A stretch of 9,541 bases of DNA, taken from positions 1 to 9,541 of the forward strand of contig RXOA01000134.1 of assembly GCA_003979035.1 (NCBI GenBank), in the 5' to 3' direction. The notes beneath the pieces are model-generated. The model was not told where the DNA came from. It saw only the letters and a program-made list of their open reading frames with translations, and made no database searches. Source of the DNA: Candidatus Bipolaricaulota bacterium. Its GTDB lineage: Bacteria; Bipolaricaulota; Bipolaricaulia; UBA7950; UBA9294. Below are positions 1-5,569 of this stretch, piece by piece. A program made the translations under genes and the position numbers. Positions within the stretch are counted from its first letter, which is position 1. Each line of letters opens with the position of its first letter.

Positions 1-1
1 G

Positions 2-934
2 GATGCGGCCGACGGCGGCACTGGGACATCCGCTTTCGATCGCGCCCGCACAGTCGAGATCATCGTCGACAATGCCTCCCGCCCGGAAGACCTTGCGCGT
101 CCCGGGCACATGTTTCCGCTGATCGCCCGAGAAGGCGGCGTGTTGAGGCGTGCAGGACATACGGAGGCGACGGTCGACTTGGCGCGCCTCTCCGGGCGGA
201 AACCTGTCGCCGTGCTTTGCGAGATTCTCAAAGCGGACGGATCGATGGCTCGGATGCCCGAGCTGGAGAGATTCTCGGAGCAACACAAGATGCCGATTGC
301 AAAGATCGAGGATCTCATTGCCTATCGGAAGCACCATGAGCGCCTGATCGATCGGGTTGCCTCGGCGGAAATGCCGACAGAGTATGGGCTGTTCACCATC
401 GTTAGCTACGCCAGTTCCCTCGATGACGCGGAACATGTCGCGTTGGTGATGGGCGAGGTGGAGGGAGCGAAGGACGTGTTGGTCCGCGTGCACTCAGAGT
501 GTCTGACCGGCGACGTCTTCGCATCTCAACGTTGCGATTGCGGCGGCCAGCTTCACCGTTCGATGGCGATGATCGCCGAAGAAGGGATCGGCGTGATCGT
601 GTACATGCGGCAAGAAGGGCGCGGTATCGGCCTGAAGAACAAGGTCTGCGCCTACCAGCTTCAAGACGAGGGATTGGATACGGTGGAAGCCAACGAGCGG
701 CTGGGTTTTGAGGCCGATCTGCGCGACTACGGTCTTGGCGCACAGATTCTCTGCAACCTTGGCTTGTCGACGATCCGCCTGCTGACCAACAACCCCAAGA
801 AGGTCATCGGGCTCTCCGGGTACGGACTGGAAATCACCGAGCAGGTCCCGATCGAACTGCCCCCCACGGAACACAACCGTGTGTACCTGAAAACGAAGAA
901 AGAGAAGATGGGGCATCAGCTCAAGAATGTCTAG
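2..934 (+). CDS. ribBA: RibBA: DHBP synthase / GTP cyclohydrolase II (5' truncated)
   Basis: Bifunctional riboflavin enzyme. The RibB domain makes 3,4-dihydroxy-2-butanone 4-phosphate from ribulose 5-phosphate, and the RibA domain opens GTP to the pyrimidine precursor. The frame is open to the left window edge. It shows 310 residues, while the family has about 400, so roughly 90 N-terminal residues lie upstream. Visible residues 1-115 are the RibB C-terminal half, with TGTSAFDRA, RPGHMFPL, the catalytic-region HTEA and IEDLIAYR. The RibA domain follows, with the zinc-binding Cys167, Cys178 and Cys180 (SECLTGDVF...RCDCG), the active-site loop MRQEGRGIGL and the nucleotide-binding LLTNNPKK. It ends with the usual MGH-type tail. 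All key motifs in view are intact. ribH follows 37 bp downstream, so the two are probably cotranscribed. Any FMN riboswitch would lie outside the window. Confidence 0.97.
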   Translation, partial: DAADGGTGTSAFDRARTVEIIVDNASRPEDLARPGHMFPLIAREGGVLRRAGHTEATVDLARLSGRKPVAVLCEILKADGSMARMPELERFSEQHKMPIAKIEDLIAYRKHHERLIDRVASAEMPTEYGLFTIVSYASSLDDAEHVALVMGEVEGAKDVLVRVHSECLTGDVFASQRCDCGGQLHRSMAMIAEEGIGVIVYMRQEGRGIGLKNKVCAYQLQDEGLDTVEANERLGFEADLRDYGLGAQILCNLGLSTIRLLTNNPKKVIGLSGYGLEITEQVPIELPPTEHNRVYLKTKKEKMGHQLKNV

Positions 935-958
935 CGCCGGGCAGTGCACCGGGGCTGC

Positions 959-965
959 AAGGAGG
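959..965 (+). promoter_or_regulatory. Shine-Dalgarno site deciding the ribH start
   Basis: AAGGAGG sits 6 nt before the ATG at 972. It argues against the alternative in-frame ATG at 927, which would overlap the ribBA stop codon and add 15 residues not typical of lumazine synthases. Confidence 0.8.
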
Positions 966-971
966 AAGGCT

Positions 972-1442
972 ATGGCCAGAGTGTATGAAGGCGACTTCGA
1001 CGGACGCGGAATGCGGATCGGCCTTGTGGTCAGCCGCTTCAATGACATGGTCACCGGACATCTGCTCGATGGGGCGCTCGATCGGCTGCGGCGCTTGGGG
1101 GTCGCTGACGAGGCAATCGAAATCATCTGGGTTCCCGGTGCATTCGAGGTTCCGATCGCTGTCAAGCGAATGGCGGAAAGCATGAGGGTTGACGGCATCG
1201 TCGCGCTGGCGGCTGTGATCCGCGGCGCCACGCCTCACTTCGACGTGATTTCGGGGGAGATCGGCAAGAGCCTTGCCAACCTCAACTTGAGCCAACCCAT
1301 TCCGATTTCGTTCGGCGTGCTCACGACAGATACCCTTGATCAGGCTTTGGAGCGGGCGGGATCGAAGCAGGGGAACAAGGGCTCACAGGCCGCAGAAACG
1401 CTCGTTGAGACGATCAACGTTCTCAAGGGCTTCTCCAGCTAG
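972..1442 (+). CDS. ribH: 6,7-dimethyl-8-ribityllumazine synthase
   Basis: Condenses the dihydroxybutanone phosphate made by RibB with 5-amino-6-ribitylaminouracil to give lumazine, the penultimate step of riboflavin synthesis; the family forms pentamers or 60-mer shells in the cytoplasm. The 156 residues match the usual length. Seen: the N-terminal substrate-binding SRFN (21-24), WVPGAFEVP (53-61), the VIRGATPHFD block with the catalytic His89, FGVLTTDT and the phosphate-binding ERAGSKQGNKG. The common HFDYV reads HFDVI here, a minor change. An in-frame ATG at 927 overlaps the ribBA stop, but the ATG at 972 follows a perfect AAGGAGG (959-965) at 6-nt spacing and gives the standard N-terminus, so 972 is chosen. 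Confidence 0.96.
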   Translation: MARVYEGDFDGRGMRIGLVVSRFNDMVTGHLLDGALDRLRRLGVADEAIEIIWVPGAFEVPIAVKRMAESMRVDGIVALAAVIRGATPHFDVISGEIGKSLANLNLSQPIPISFGVLTTDTLDQALERAGSKQGNKGSQAAETLVETINVLKGFSS

Positions 1443-1494
1443 GCAACGCGCCCCAAGCCCGCCTGGCTCGGAATCCGGAGAGAGGAGAGAGCTC

Positions 1495-2001
1495 ATGGAA
1501 TCGGGACATACGCCGGAGCTTCAACTGCATCTTGTCGCGATCGAGAACCCTGATGGACTCAACATCATCTGCGGCCAAAGCCACTTCATCAAGACGGTGG
1601 AGGATCTGCACGAGGCAATCGCAGGCACGGTTCCCGGCGCCCAATTCGGTGTGGCGTTCTGTGAAGCATCAGGCCCATGTCTGATCCGTCACAGCGGGAC
1701 GGCGGACGACCTGGTGGTTCTGGCCATACACAACGCCCAGATCATCGGCGCCGGACACTCGTTTGTCGTTCTCTTGCGGAACCTGTTCCCGATCAATGTT
1801 CTGAACGTCATCCGATGCATCCCCGAGGTCTGTCGGATCTATTGCGCCACCGCGAATCCTCTCCAAGTCGTCGTTGCCGAGACCGATCAGGGCCGCGGCA
1901 TCGTTGCTGTGATCGATGGCGAATCTCCCAAAGGAATCGAATCCGACAAGGACATCGCGACAAGGAAGGCCTTCCTGCGCACCATCGGCTACAAGCTGTA
2001 G
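1495..2001 (+). CDS. Adenosine-specific kinase family protein (DUF355)
   Basis: This 168-residue cytoplasmic protein matches the compact DUF355 family, annotated as adenosine-specific kinase. The family is most familiar from archaea and thermophilic bacteria and is unrelated to ribokinase-type adenosine kinases. Characteristic blocks seen: CGQSHFIKTVEDLHEAI, FGVAFCEASG, the glycine/histidine stretch IGAGHSFVVLLRN, FPINVLN, PEVCRIYCATANPLQVVVAE, GRGIVAVIDG and the C-terminal FLRTIGYKL. The start at 1495 follows a purine-rich Shine-Dalgarno (AGAGGAGAG, 1481-1489). The gene begins 52 bp after ribH on the same strand with no obvious terminator between them, so readthrough from the rib operon is plausible. 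The biochemical role rests on the family name and is less certain than the family assignment. It may phosphorylate adenosine to AMP for purine salvage. Confidence 0.88.
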   Translation: MESGHTPELQLHLVAIENPDGLNIICGQSHFIKTVEDLHEAIAGTVPGAQFGVAFCEASGPCLIRHSGTADDLVVLAIHNAQIIGAGHSFVVLLRNLFPINVLNVIRCIPEVCRIYCATANPLQVVVAETDQGRGIVAVIDGESPKGIESDKDIATRKAFLRTIGYKL

Positions 2002-2027
2002 CCCTCCTTCTGCTCAAAGAGACCAAA

Positions 2028-2045
2028 GGCCGCCTCCGGGCGGCC
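2028..2045. terminator. GC hairpin in convergent spacer (distal)
   Basis: A perfect 7-bp stem, GGCCGCC / GGCGGCC, with a TCCG loop lies 27 bp after the DUF355 stop. Read on the plus strand it has no T tract. Read on the minus strand it is followed by TTTGGTCTCTTT, so it looks more like a second terminator for the minus-strand TatT-like gene, perhaps also slowing plus-strand transcripts. Confidence 0.55.
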
Positions 2046-2114
2046 GGCAACTCTGGCGGAATCGACGGGAACGATCCGCTGCTTCATAGATGTGTTCAGG
2101 CGAAGTGCAAGAAA

Positions 2115-2138
2115 GCGCCGGGGCTCTCGCCCCGGCGC
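2115..2138 (-). terminator. Strong GC terminator hairpin of the TatT-like gene
   Basis: A perfect 10-bp stem, GCGCCGGGGC / GCCCCGGCGC, with a 4-nt loop lies about 43 bp beyond the stop of the minus-strand gene. On the minus strand it is followed by TTTCTTGC, a short T-rich tail fitting an intrinsic terminator. It separates the two convergent transcripts. Confidence 0.7.
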
Positions 2139-2180
2139 ACGGAATTCACCAGCAGTTCTGGTGCTTTGACTCGTTCAGAC

Positions 2181-3116
2181 TCACAAGTGCTCGTTCACTT
2201 CGTCCAGAAGCTCTCGCGCGTTCTCCTGAGAGTAGGCGTTCATCAGCGGATACAGCTCGCCGATCGGTTCATCGAGGACGCTCTGAAGAATCCTCGCCGC
2301 GGACTCCCACTGATCGGTCGCCATCAGATAGAACTCGGCGAAGAACGTGCGATTCTCAAAGTATGCATTCGCGCCTTCAACCGAGAGCGACACTTCGCAC
2401 TCCGAACAAAACGTCGGCTCATCGACCACATGGCACAGATTCACAAGCGCCGCATCCAAGTCGCGGCCGAAACCCGCCGGCAGTCCAGAGAAATAGGCGC
2501 CAGTCTGCCTGTAGGGACCGCCGTTCGCGTATTCCGGGGCGATCTCCGTCAGGCGGTTCATGATCGCTTTCACCCGAGACGGAACGCCGGCGATCACGGA
2601 CTGCATGACGTTCTTCTGCGCCACGCGCAGCCAGTTGGAATTGGTCCAGTACAGCGCGGCAACATCGGACTCCGCAGCAACGGCCGTATCAAAGCGGCTC
2701 CGCTCCAATTCAACGAACCCGGGGTTCATCCGCAAGCTCTTCAGCCCCCAATTCTTGCCACGCAGGTAGATCGCTTCATCTTCCGGTTCCTCGAGGAAGA
2801 CGTTGGCCAGCGTGTAGTAGGCTTGGGACAGCATGTTGACGATGTTCTTGTCCTCCACAGCAACCTCGAACGCACCGACCGCACGCTCATTGCCTTCGTT
2901 GAGATCATCGGGAACCCCGAGTGCCGTGCGAAGCGTGTCGATGATCGACTCCAGCATCGCCTGCCCGGCGTCCGAATACTCGACAGAGATCAGATCATTC
3001 TGGAAGTAGCCCGCCGCTTCTTCCAGAGACATCATGCCGATGTCCTGCGCCACGGCCACAATTCCCGCTGCCGTGAACAACAGCAAACACAAACTCCAAG
3101 CGAGGATTCTCCTCAT
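2181..3116 (-). CDS. Exported TatT-like (TRAP T-component family) protein, copy A
   Basis: Predicted 311-residue exported helical-repeat protein. The N-terminus has MRR, a hydrophobic core (about 5-22) and an AVA-Q cleavage site near 23/24. No lipobox cysteine is seen, unlike the lipoprotein TatT of Treponema. The mature part shows TatT-like features: SQAYYTLANVFL (97-108), a LRGKNWGLKSLR segment (118-129), AALYWTNSNWLRVA (153-166), YRQTGAYFSGLP (202-213) and AYFENRTFFAEFYL (251-264). Cys228, Cys237 and Cys240 form a C-x8-C-x2-C pattern shared with copy B. The open frame runs upstream to 3236 and overlaps copy B, but the ATG at 3116 has a GGAGGG Shine-Dalgarno and yields the signal peptide. 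No TRAP permease gene is in view. The family call comes from motif resemblance only; an unassigned TPR-like secreted protein is the alternative. Confidence 0.65.
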   Translation of the reverse strand: MRRILAWSLCLLLFTAAGIVAVAQDIGMMSLEEAAGYFQNDLISVEYSDAGQAMLESIIDTLRTALGVPDDLNEGNERAVGAFEVAVEDKNIVNMLSQAYYTLANVFLEEPEDEAIYLRGKNWGLKSLRMNPGFVELERSRFDTAVAAESDVAALYWTNSNWLRVAQKNVMQSVIAGVPSRVKAIMNRLTEIAPEYANGGPYRQTGAYFSGLPAGFGRDLDAALVNLCHVVDEPTFCSECEVSLSVEGANAYFENRTFFAEFYLMATDQWESAARILQSVLDEPIGELYPLMNAYSQENARELLDEVNEHL

Positions 3117-3136
3117 CTTTCGCCCTCCTATTCCTG

Positions 3137-3154
3137 TAGTGGGTTCGCCCACTA
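3137..3154. repeat. Palindrome centred on the predicted start site of TatT-like copy A
   Basis: A perfect 7-bp inverted repeat, TAGTGGG / CCCACTA, separated by 4 bp, overlaps the -10 hexamer and spans the predicted transcription start of the minus-strand gene. Because transcription would begin inside it, it looks more like a DNA operator than an RNA hairpin. It is also a possible weak stem in readthrough RNA from copy B, though no T tract follows. Confidence 0.5.
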
Positions 3155-3179
3155 TACCGAACCTCAACGTTTCCGCCAA
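3151..3179 (-). promoter_or_regulatory. Putative sigma70-type promoter of TatT-like copy A
   Basis: On the minus strand, TTGGCG (3174-3179) and TATAGT (3151-3156) are separated by exactly 17 bp. This places the transcription start near 3144, about 28 nt before the ATG. It lies in the 94-bp gap between the two paralogs, so copy A may be transcribed independently of copy B. Confidence 0.5.
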
Positions 3180-3210
3180 GAACACACGGCACGCTTTGGC
3201 CCCGCACGCG

Positions 3211-4185
3211 CTAAAGGCGCAATTCCACCTCGACAAGAAGTCCCGCAGCGATTTCCTGACATAAAGCGTTCATCAGCGGGTAGGTCTCGCCAATGGGATC
3301 ATCGAGAACGCTCCTCAGTACGCGCGCCGCGTCTTCCCACTGCTCCAGAGGGATCAAGTAGTATTCTGCGAAGAATGTGCGGTTCTCGAAATATTCAAGG
3401 CAGGCGGGGTCAATCAACCCCTCGCAAGCAGTGCAGAACGTAGGTTCATCGACCACGCGGCAGAGGTTTGCGAGGACTTGGTCGTAATCTTGCCGCAGAC
3501 CGCCGATCAGAATCGGCGAGATCGGATCGCTGGGAAGTCCTTGCCAGAATGCGCCCAGGGATCGGTACGCCCCGTAGCACATGTAGCTGTCATCCAACTC
3601 CAGCATCCGCTCCACCATCGCTTTGGCCTTGGGCGGAATCCGGCCGGTCACCGCAGCCATAATGTCGAACTCGGCGACTCGCAACCAGTTGGCCGACGCC
3701 CACTGCAACGCGACAATGTCCGTCTCGGCCTCGACTGCGGCGATGAAGCCGTCCTGTTGCTCGAAGACGACAAACGACGCGTTCATCCGCAGGCTCTTGA
3801 ACCCCCACTGCTTGCCCATCAGGAAAGTCTCTTCCTGGCTGGGAAGCGTACGAAGGAAGACGTCAGCGAGTGTGTAGTAGGCCTGCGACAGCTTGTTCAC
3901 CAGATCCTTGCCTTCGGGGGCCACGGCAAACGCGCCAACCTGCGCTTCGTTGGTCTCGTCAAGATAGTCAGGAACTCCGAGTTCGTCCCGGATCACGTCG
4001 ATGGCTTGTTCAAGCTGTGCCTGTCCGTCGGCGTCGAACGAGATCATCACATCGTCCGCAGACGAGAATAGGTTCATGACCTCTTCAATCGACATCGCGT
4101 TCTGAGCCGCTGCTCCCACCGCACCCACACCCACCAATCCAGCGATGATCAGCAACACCGAAATCCAACAACTTCCACTTCGCAT
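3211..4185 (-). CDS. Exported TatT-like (TRAP T-component family) protein, copy B
   Basis: This 324-residue paralog of the gene 94 bp downstream is colinear with it over nearly its whole length. A signal peptide is seen: a hydrophobic core at about 8-27, then AAA-Q, so cleavage is likely near 27/28, again leaving Gln first. Shared blocks include LSQAYYTLADVFL (99-111), MGKQWGFKSLRMN (123-135), an ANWLRVA segment (165-171), YRSLGAFWQGLP, LCRVVDEPTFCTACE (241-255) and YFENRTFFAEYYL (265-277). Cys242, Cys251 and Cys254 repeat the C-x8-C-x2-C pattern of copy A; Cys6, Cys203, Cys262 and Cys309 are extra. An insertion of about 9 residues (near 219-228) lengthens the loop before the cysteine motif. 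The ATG at 4185 follows a G-rich Shine-Dalgarno. Its function is unknown beyond an inferred periplasmic binding or scaffolding role; the pair arose by tandem duplication. Confidence 0.65.
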   Translation of the reverse strand: MRSGSCWISVLLIIAGLVGVGAVGAAAQNAMSIEEVMNLFSSADDVMISFDADGQAQLEQAIDVIRDELGVPDYLDETNEAQVGAFAVAPEGKDLVNKLSQAYYTLADVFLRTLPSQEETFLMGKQWGFKSLRMNASFVVFEQQDGFIAAVEAETDIVALQWASANWLRVAEFDIMAAVTGRIPPKAKAMVERMLELDDSYMCYGAYRSLGAFWQGLPSDPISPILIGGLRQDYDQVLANLCRVVDEPTFCTACEGLIDPACLEYFENRTFFAEYYLIPLEQWEDAARVLRSVLDDPIGETYPLMNALCQEIAAGLLVEVELRL

Positions 4186-4206
4186 GGCTCCCCCCCTGAT
4201 TCAAGC

Positions 4207-4220
4207 TGCGCTTGGGCGCA
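4207..4220. repeat. Palindrome at the predicted start site of TatT-like copy B
   Basis: TGCGC / GCGCA separated by 4 bp lies directly after the minus-strand -10 hexamer (4221-4226), with its centre close to the predicted transcription start. Its position matches the palindrome before copy A, but its sequence does not. Confidence 0.35.
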
Positions 4221-4250
4221 ACTATAAACGCACTGCGACACGATGACCAA
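4221..4250 (-). promoter_or_regulatory. Putative promoter of TatT-like copy B
   Basis: On the minus strand, TTGGTC (4245-4250) is followed after 18 bp by TATAGT (4221-4226). Transcription would start near 4214, leaving a leader of about 28 nt, with the Shine-Dalgarno AGGGGGGAG just before the ATG. The -10 is identical to those of copy A and of the divergent ferredoxin gene. Confidence 0.45.
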
Positions 4251-4282
4251 CGAAAATCCGCCCCTGCTACCCGCAGCCAAGG

Positions 4283-4311
4283 TTGGGGCAGGCTTTCCCC
4301 TGTGGTATAGT
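4283..4311 (+). promoter_or_regulatory. Putative promoter of the ferredoxin gene
   Basis: TTGGGG (4283-4288), a 17-bp spacer and TATAGT (4306-4311) point to a start near 4318, giving a leader of about 24 nt containing the Shine-Dalgarno AAGGAGG (4330-4336). It diverges from the TatT-like copy B promoter, whose -35 lies about 32 bp to the left. Confidence 0.5.
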
Positions 4312-4341
4312 TCAACCATTCCAGGAGAAAAGGAGGCTGCC

Positions 4342-4524
4342 ATGGCAAATCCCGTTGTTGATGCCGATCTTTGTGTCGGTTGCGGACTCTGTGCCCAAGT
4401 ATGCTCGGATGTCTTCGAGATGGGAGCCGAGGGCGTAGCCGTCGTCATTGACGGCGCAAACGTGGACGAGGATTGTGTCCAGGACGCTGTCGACCAATGC
4501 CCCGTCGGGGCAATTAGCGCGTAG
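4342..4524 (+). CDS. Single-cluster [4Fe-4S] ferredoxin
   Basis: A small cytoplasmic electron carrier of 60 residues, acidic, with the layout of Thermotoga or Desulfovibrio one-cluster ferredoxins. Cys11, Cys14 and Cys17 (CVGCGLC) plus Cys53 (QCPVGAI) are the expected cluster ligands. Cys21 and Cys45 fall where the disulfide cysteines of the Thermotoga protein lie. The residue after Cys21 is Ser rather than the common Pro. The frame is open back to 4243, but the ATG at 4342 has a perfect AAGGAGG at 5-nt spacing and gives the normal length. The gene has its own promoter and terminator, so it appears monocistronic and not dedicated to a neighbouring enzyme. Partners such as oxidoreductases are not in the window. 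Confidence 0.93.
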   Translation: MANPVVDADLCVGCGLCAQVCSDVFEMGAEGVAVVIDGANVDEDCVQDAVDQCPVGAISA

Positions 4525-4539
4525 CGATCATTCAAGCTT

Positions 4540-4561
4540 GCGGAGGGCGCACGCCCTCCGC
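4540..4561 (+). terminator. Intrinsic terminator of the ferredoxin gene
   Basis: A perfect 9-bp stem, GCGGAGGGC / GCCCTCCGC, with a 4-nt GCAC loop lies 15 bp after the stop codon and is followed by GTTCTTCTCC, a T-rich tail. It separates ferredoxin from the downstream patatin operon. Confidence 0.8.
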
Positions 4562-4574
4562 GTTCTTCTCCCAC

Positions 4575-4670
4575 ATGGAGGTTCCTCTCTTCTCTACAAA
4601 TGATCCCGCGCTTGTGTGCGCTTGTGGTCGGGAACGCTCCATGCTAGGATGCGGCGGTGAGAGCTGGTGA
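4575..4670 (+). CDS. Possible 31-residue upstream ORF with stop overlapping the patatin start (doubtful)
   Basis: ATG at 4575 opens a 31-codon frame with three cysteines (C15, C17, C26). Its TGA (4668-4670) overlaps the patatin GTG start as GTGA, the arrangement used for translational coupling. Against it: the sequence before the ATG is pyrimidine-rich with no Shine-Dalgarno, no family is recognised, and the putative promoter at 4622-4650 would start transcription after this ATG. It may be coincidence. Confidence 0.2.
   Translation: MEVPLFSTNDPALVCACGRERSMLGCGGESW
4608..4626. repeat. Direct repeat GCGCTTGTG x2 at one-turn spacing
   Basis: GCGCTTGTG occurs at 4608-4616 and again at 4618-4626, a 10-bp period with one intervening base. 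The second copy overlaps the putative -35 of the patatin operon promoter. It could be a regulator half-site pair or a chance slippage duplication. Confidence 0.35.
4622..4650 (+). promoter_or_regulatory. Weak putative promoter of the patatin-gpsA operon
   Basis: TTGTGG (4622-4627), a 17-bp spacer and TAGGAT (4645-4650) would start transcription near 4657, only about 10 nt before the GTG start of the patatin-like gene. The hexamers match consensus poorly and the leader is very short, so a different start is quite possible. Confidence 0.3.
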
Positions 4671-5569
4671 ATGGACGACCGAGACTTGGGCTTGCCCTTG
4701 GGAGTGGAGGTGCGCGAGGTTCGGCGCATGTCGGTGTGCTTCGCGTTCTGGAGCAGAACGGAATCCGCCCCGATGTGATCGCTGGATCGAGCATGGGCGC
4801 ACAAGTCGGCGGTGCCTATGCGGCCGGTTTCCCAATCGATGACCTCGCGTCAATCTGGCACTCGATGAACGTCGGGAAGGTCGCAAAGACGCTTCGACCG
4901 ACAATCCCTTGGTCCGGATGGAGCTCCGGAAGCGAGATCCTTCGGACCGTCAAATCGATGGTCGGAGACCGGTTGATCGAGGATCTCGAGATTCCGTTTG
5001 CCGCAGTGGCCACGGATCTGCAACAGGGCGAGTCGTATGTAATCACGCGCGGCTCGTTGGCTGCAGCCATCCGCGCCAGTCTCTCGGTACCCGGCCTGTT
5101 CACCCCTGTTTGGTTGGACGAGCGGCTTCTGATCGATGGTGGTGTGACAGATCCGATCCCTGTTTCGGTGGCAAGACAGCTCGGCGCGGATGTCGTCATC
5201 GGAGTCGATGTGCTTGTCTGTCCCGAAGAGAGCAGTCTCGGCGGCATCCCTGCGCTGGAGCCGCGCGAGCGAATCCTCGGGATCCTCGGCGGAACATCCT
5301 CCGCACCTGAAGATGGCCCGCGCCGTTTCCATCCCAGCGTATTCTCGGTGCTTTTCCAGATGTCCACCGTGTTCCAGAAGCAGGTGAGCTTGCTGCAGTT
5401 GGCGCTTCAGCCTCCGGATGTCTTGATCCGTCCCGACTTCTCACCAGATCCTCCGAACTACAGCGACGTCAAACAAGGGATCGAGGCGGGAGAACGGGCG
5501 ACCATGCTTGCCCTTCCGGAAATTTTGCGCCTTCTCGGCCGCGGGCCGAAGCATCGCCCTGCGGCATGA
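4667..5569 (+). CDS. Patatin-like phospholipase family protein
   Basis: A 300-residue serine hydrolase of the bacterial patatin/NTE family (RssA/YlbK-like), expected to hydrolyse acyl esters of lipids using a Ser-Asp dyad. Seen: the oxyanion-hole loop GSGGARGSAHVGVL (12-25), the nucleophile elbow GSSMG with Ser42, the family's TRGSLAAAIRASLSVPGLF block (127-145) and the catalytic Asp157 in DGGV. No signal peptide is seen, so it should be cytoplasmic or membrane-associated. The first codon is GTG with only a weak Shine-Dalgarno (GGTGAGAG, 4656-4663); no better in-frame start is visible because the catalytic core begins within 10 residues. Its TGA overlaps the ATG of the next gene (ATGA), implying coupled translation. 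The natural substrate is unknown. Confidence 0.92.
   Translation: MNGRPRLGLALGSGGARGSAHVGVLRVLEQNGIRPDVIAGSSMGAQVGGAYAAGFPIDDLASIWHSMNVGKVAKTLRPTIPWSGWSSGSEILRTVKSMVGDRLIEDLEIPFAAVATDLQQGESYVITRGSLAAAIRASLSVPGLFTPVWLDERLLIDGGVTDPIPVSVARQLGADVVIGVDVLVCPEESSLGGIPALEPRERILGILGGTSSAPEDGPRRFHPSVFSVLFQMSTVFQKQVSLLQLALQPPDVLIRPDFSPDPPNYSDVKQGIEAGERATMLALPEILRLLGRGPKHRPAA

Noticed and set aside
927..971. N-terminal extension of ribH from an ATG overlapping the ribBA stop
   Set aside because: The ATG at 972 has a perfect Shine-Dalgarno at ideal spacing and gives the family's normal length.
494..1231. Long minus-strand open frame opposite ribBA and ribH
   Set aside because: It lies wholly opposite two well-recognised enzymes with intact motifs; it is a shadow frame of G+C-rich coding DNA.
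1443..1494. Possible terminator or promoter between ribH and the DUF355 gene
   Set aside because: Only 4-bp stems and no T tract or credible -10/-35 pair could be found; only the Shine-Dalgarno is supported.
3117..3236. N-terminal extension of TatT-like copy A into the end of copy B
   Set aside because: It would bury the signal peptide, skip the GGAGGG site and translate across the palindrome and promoter.
1677..3443. A 588-codon open frame on the plus strand across the DUF355 end and the TatT-like genes
   Set aside because: It is antisense to two genes with signal peptides, Shine-Dalgarno sites and mutual paralogy. Its translation is Arg/Pro/Ser/His-rich low-complexity shadow sequence that crosses two terminator hairpins.
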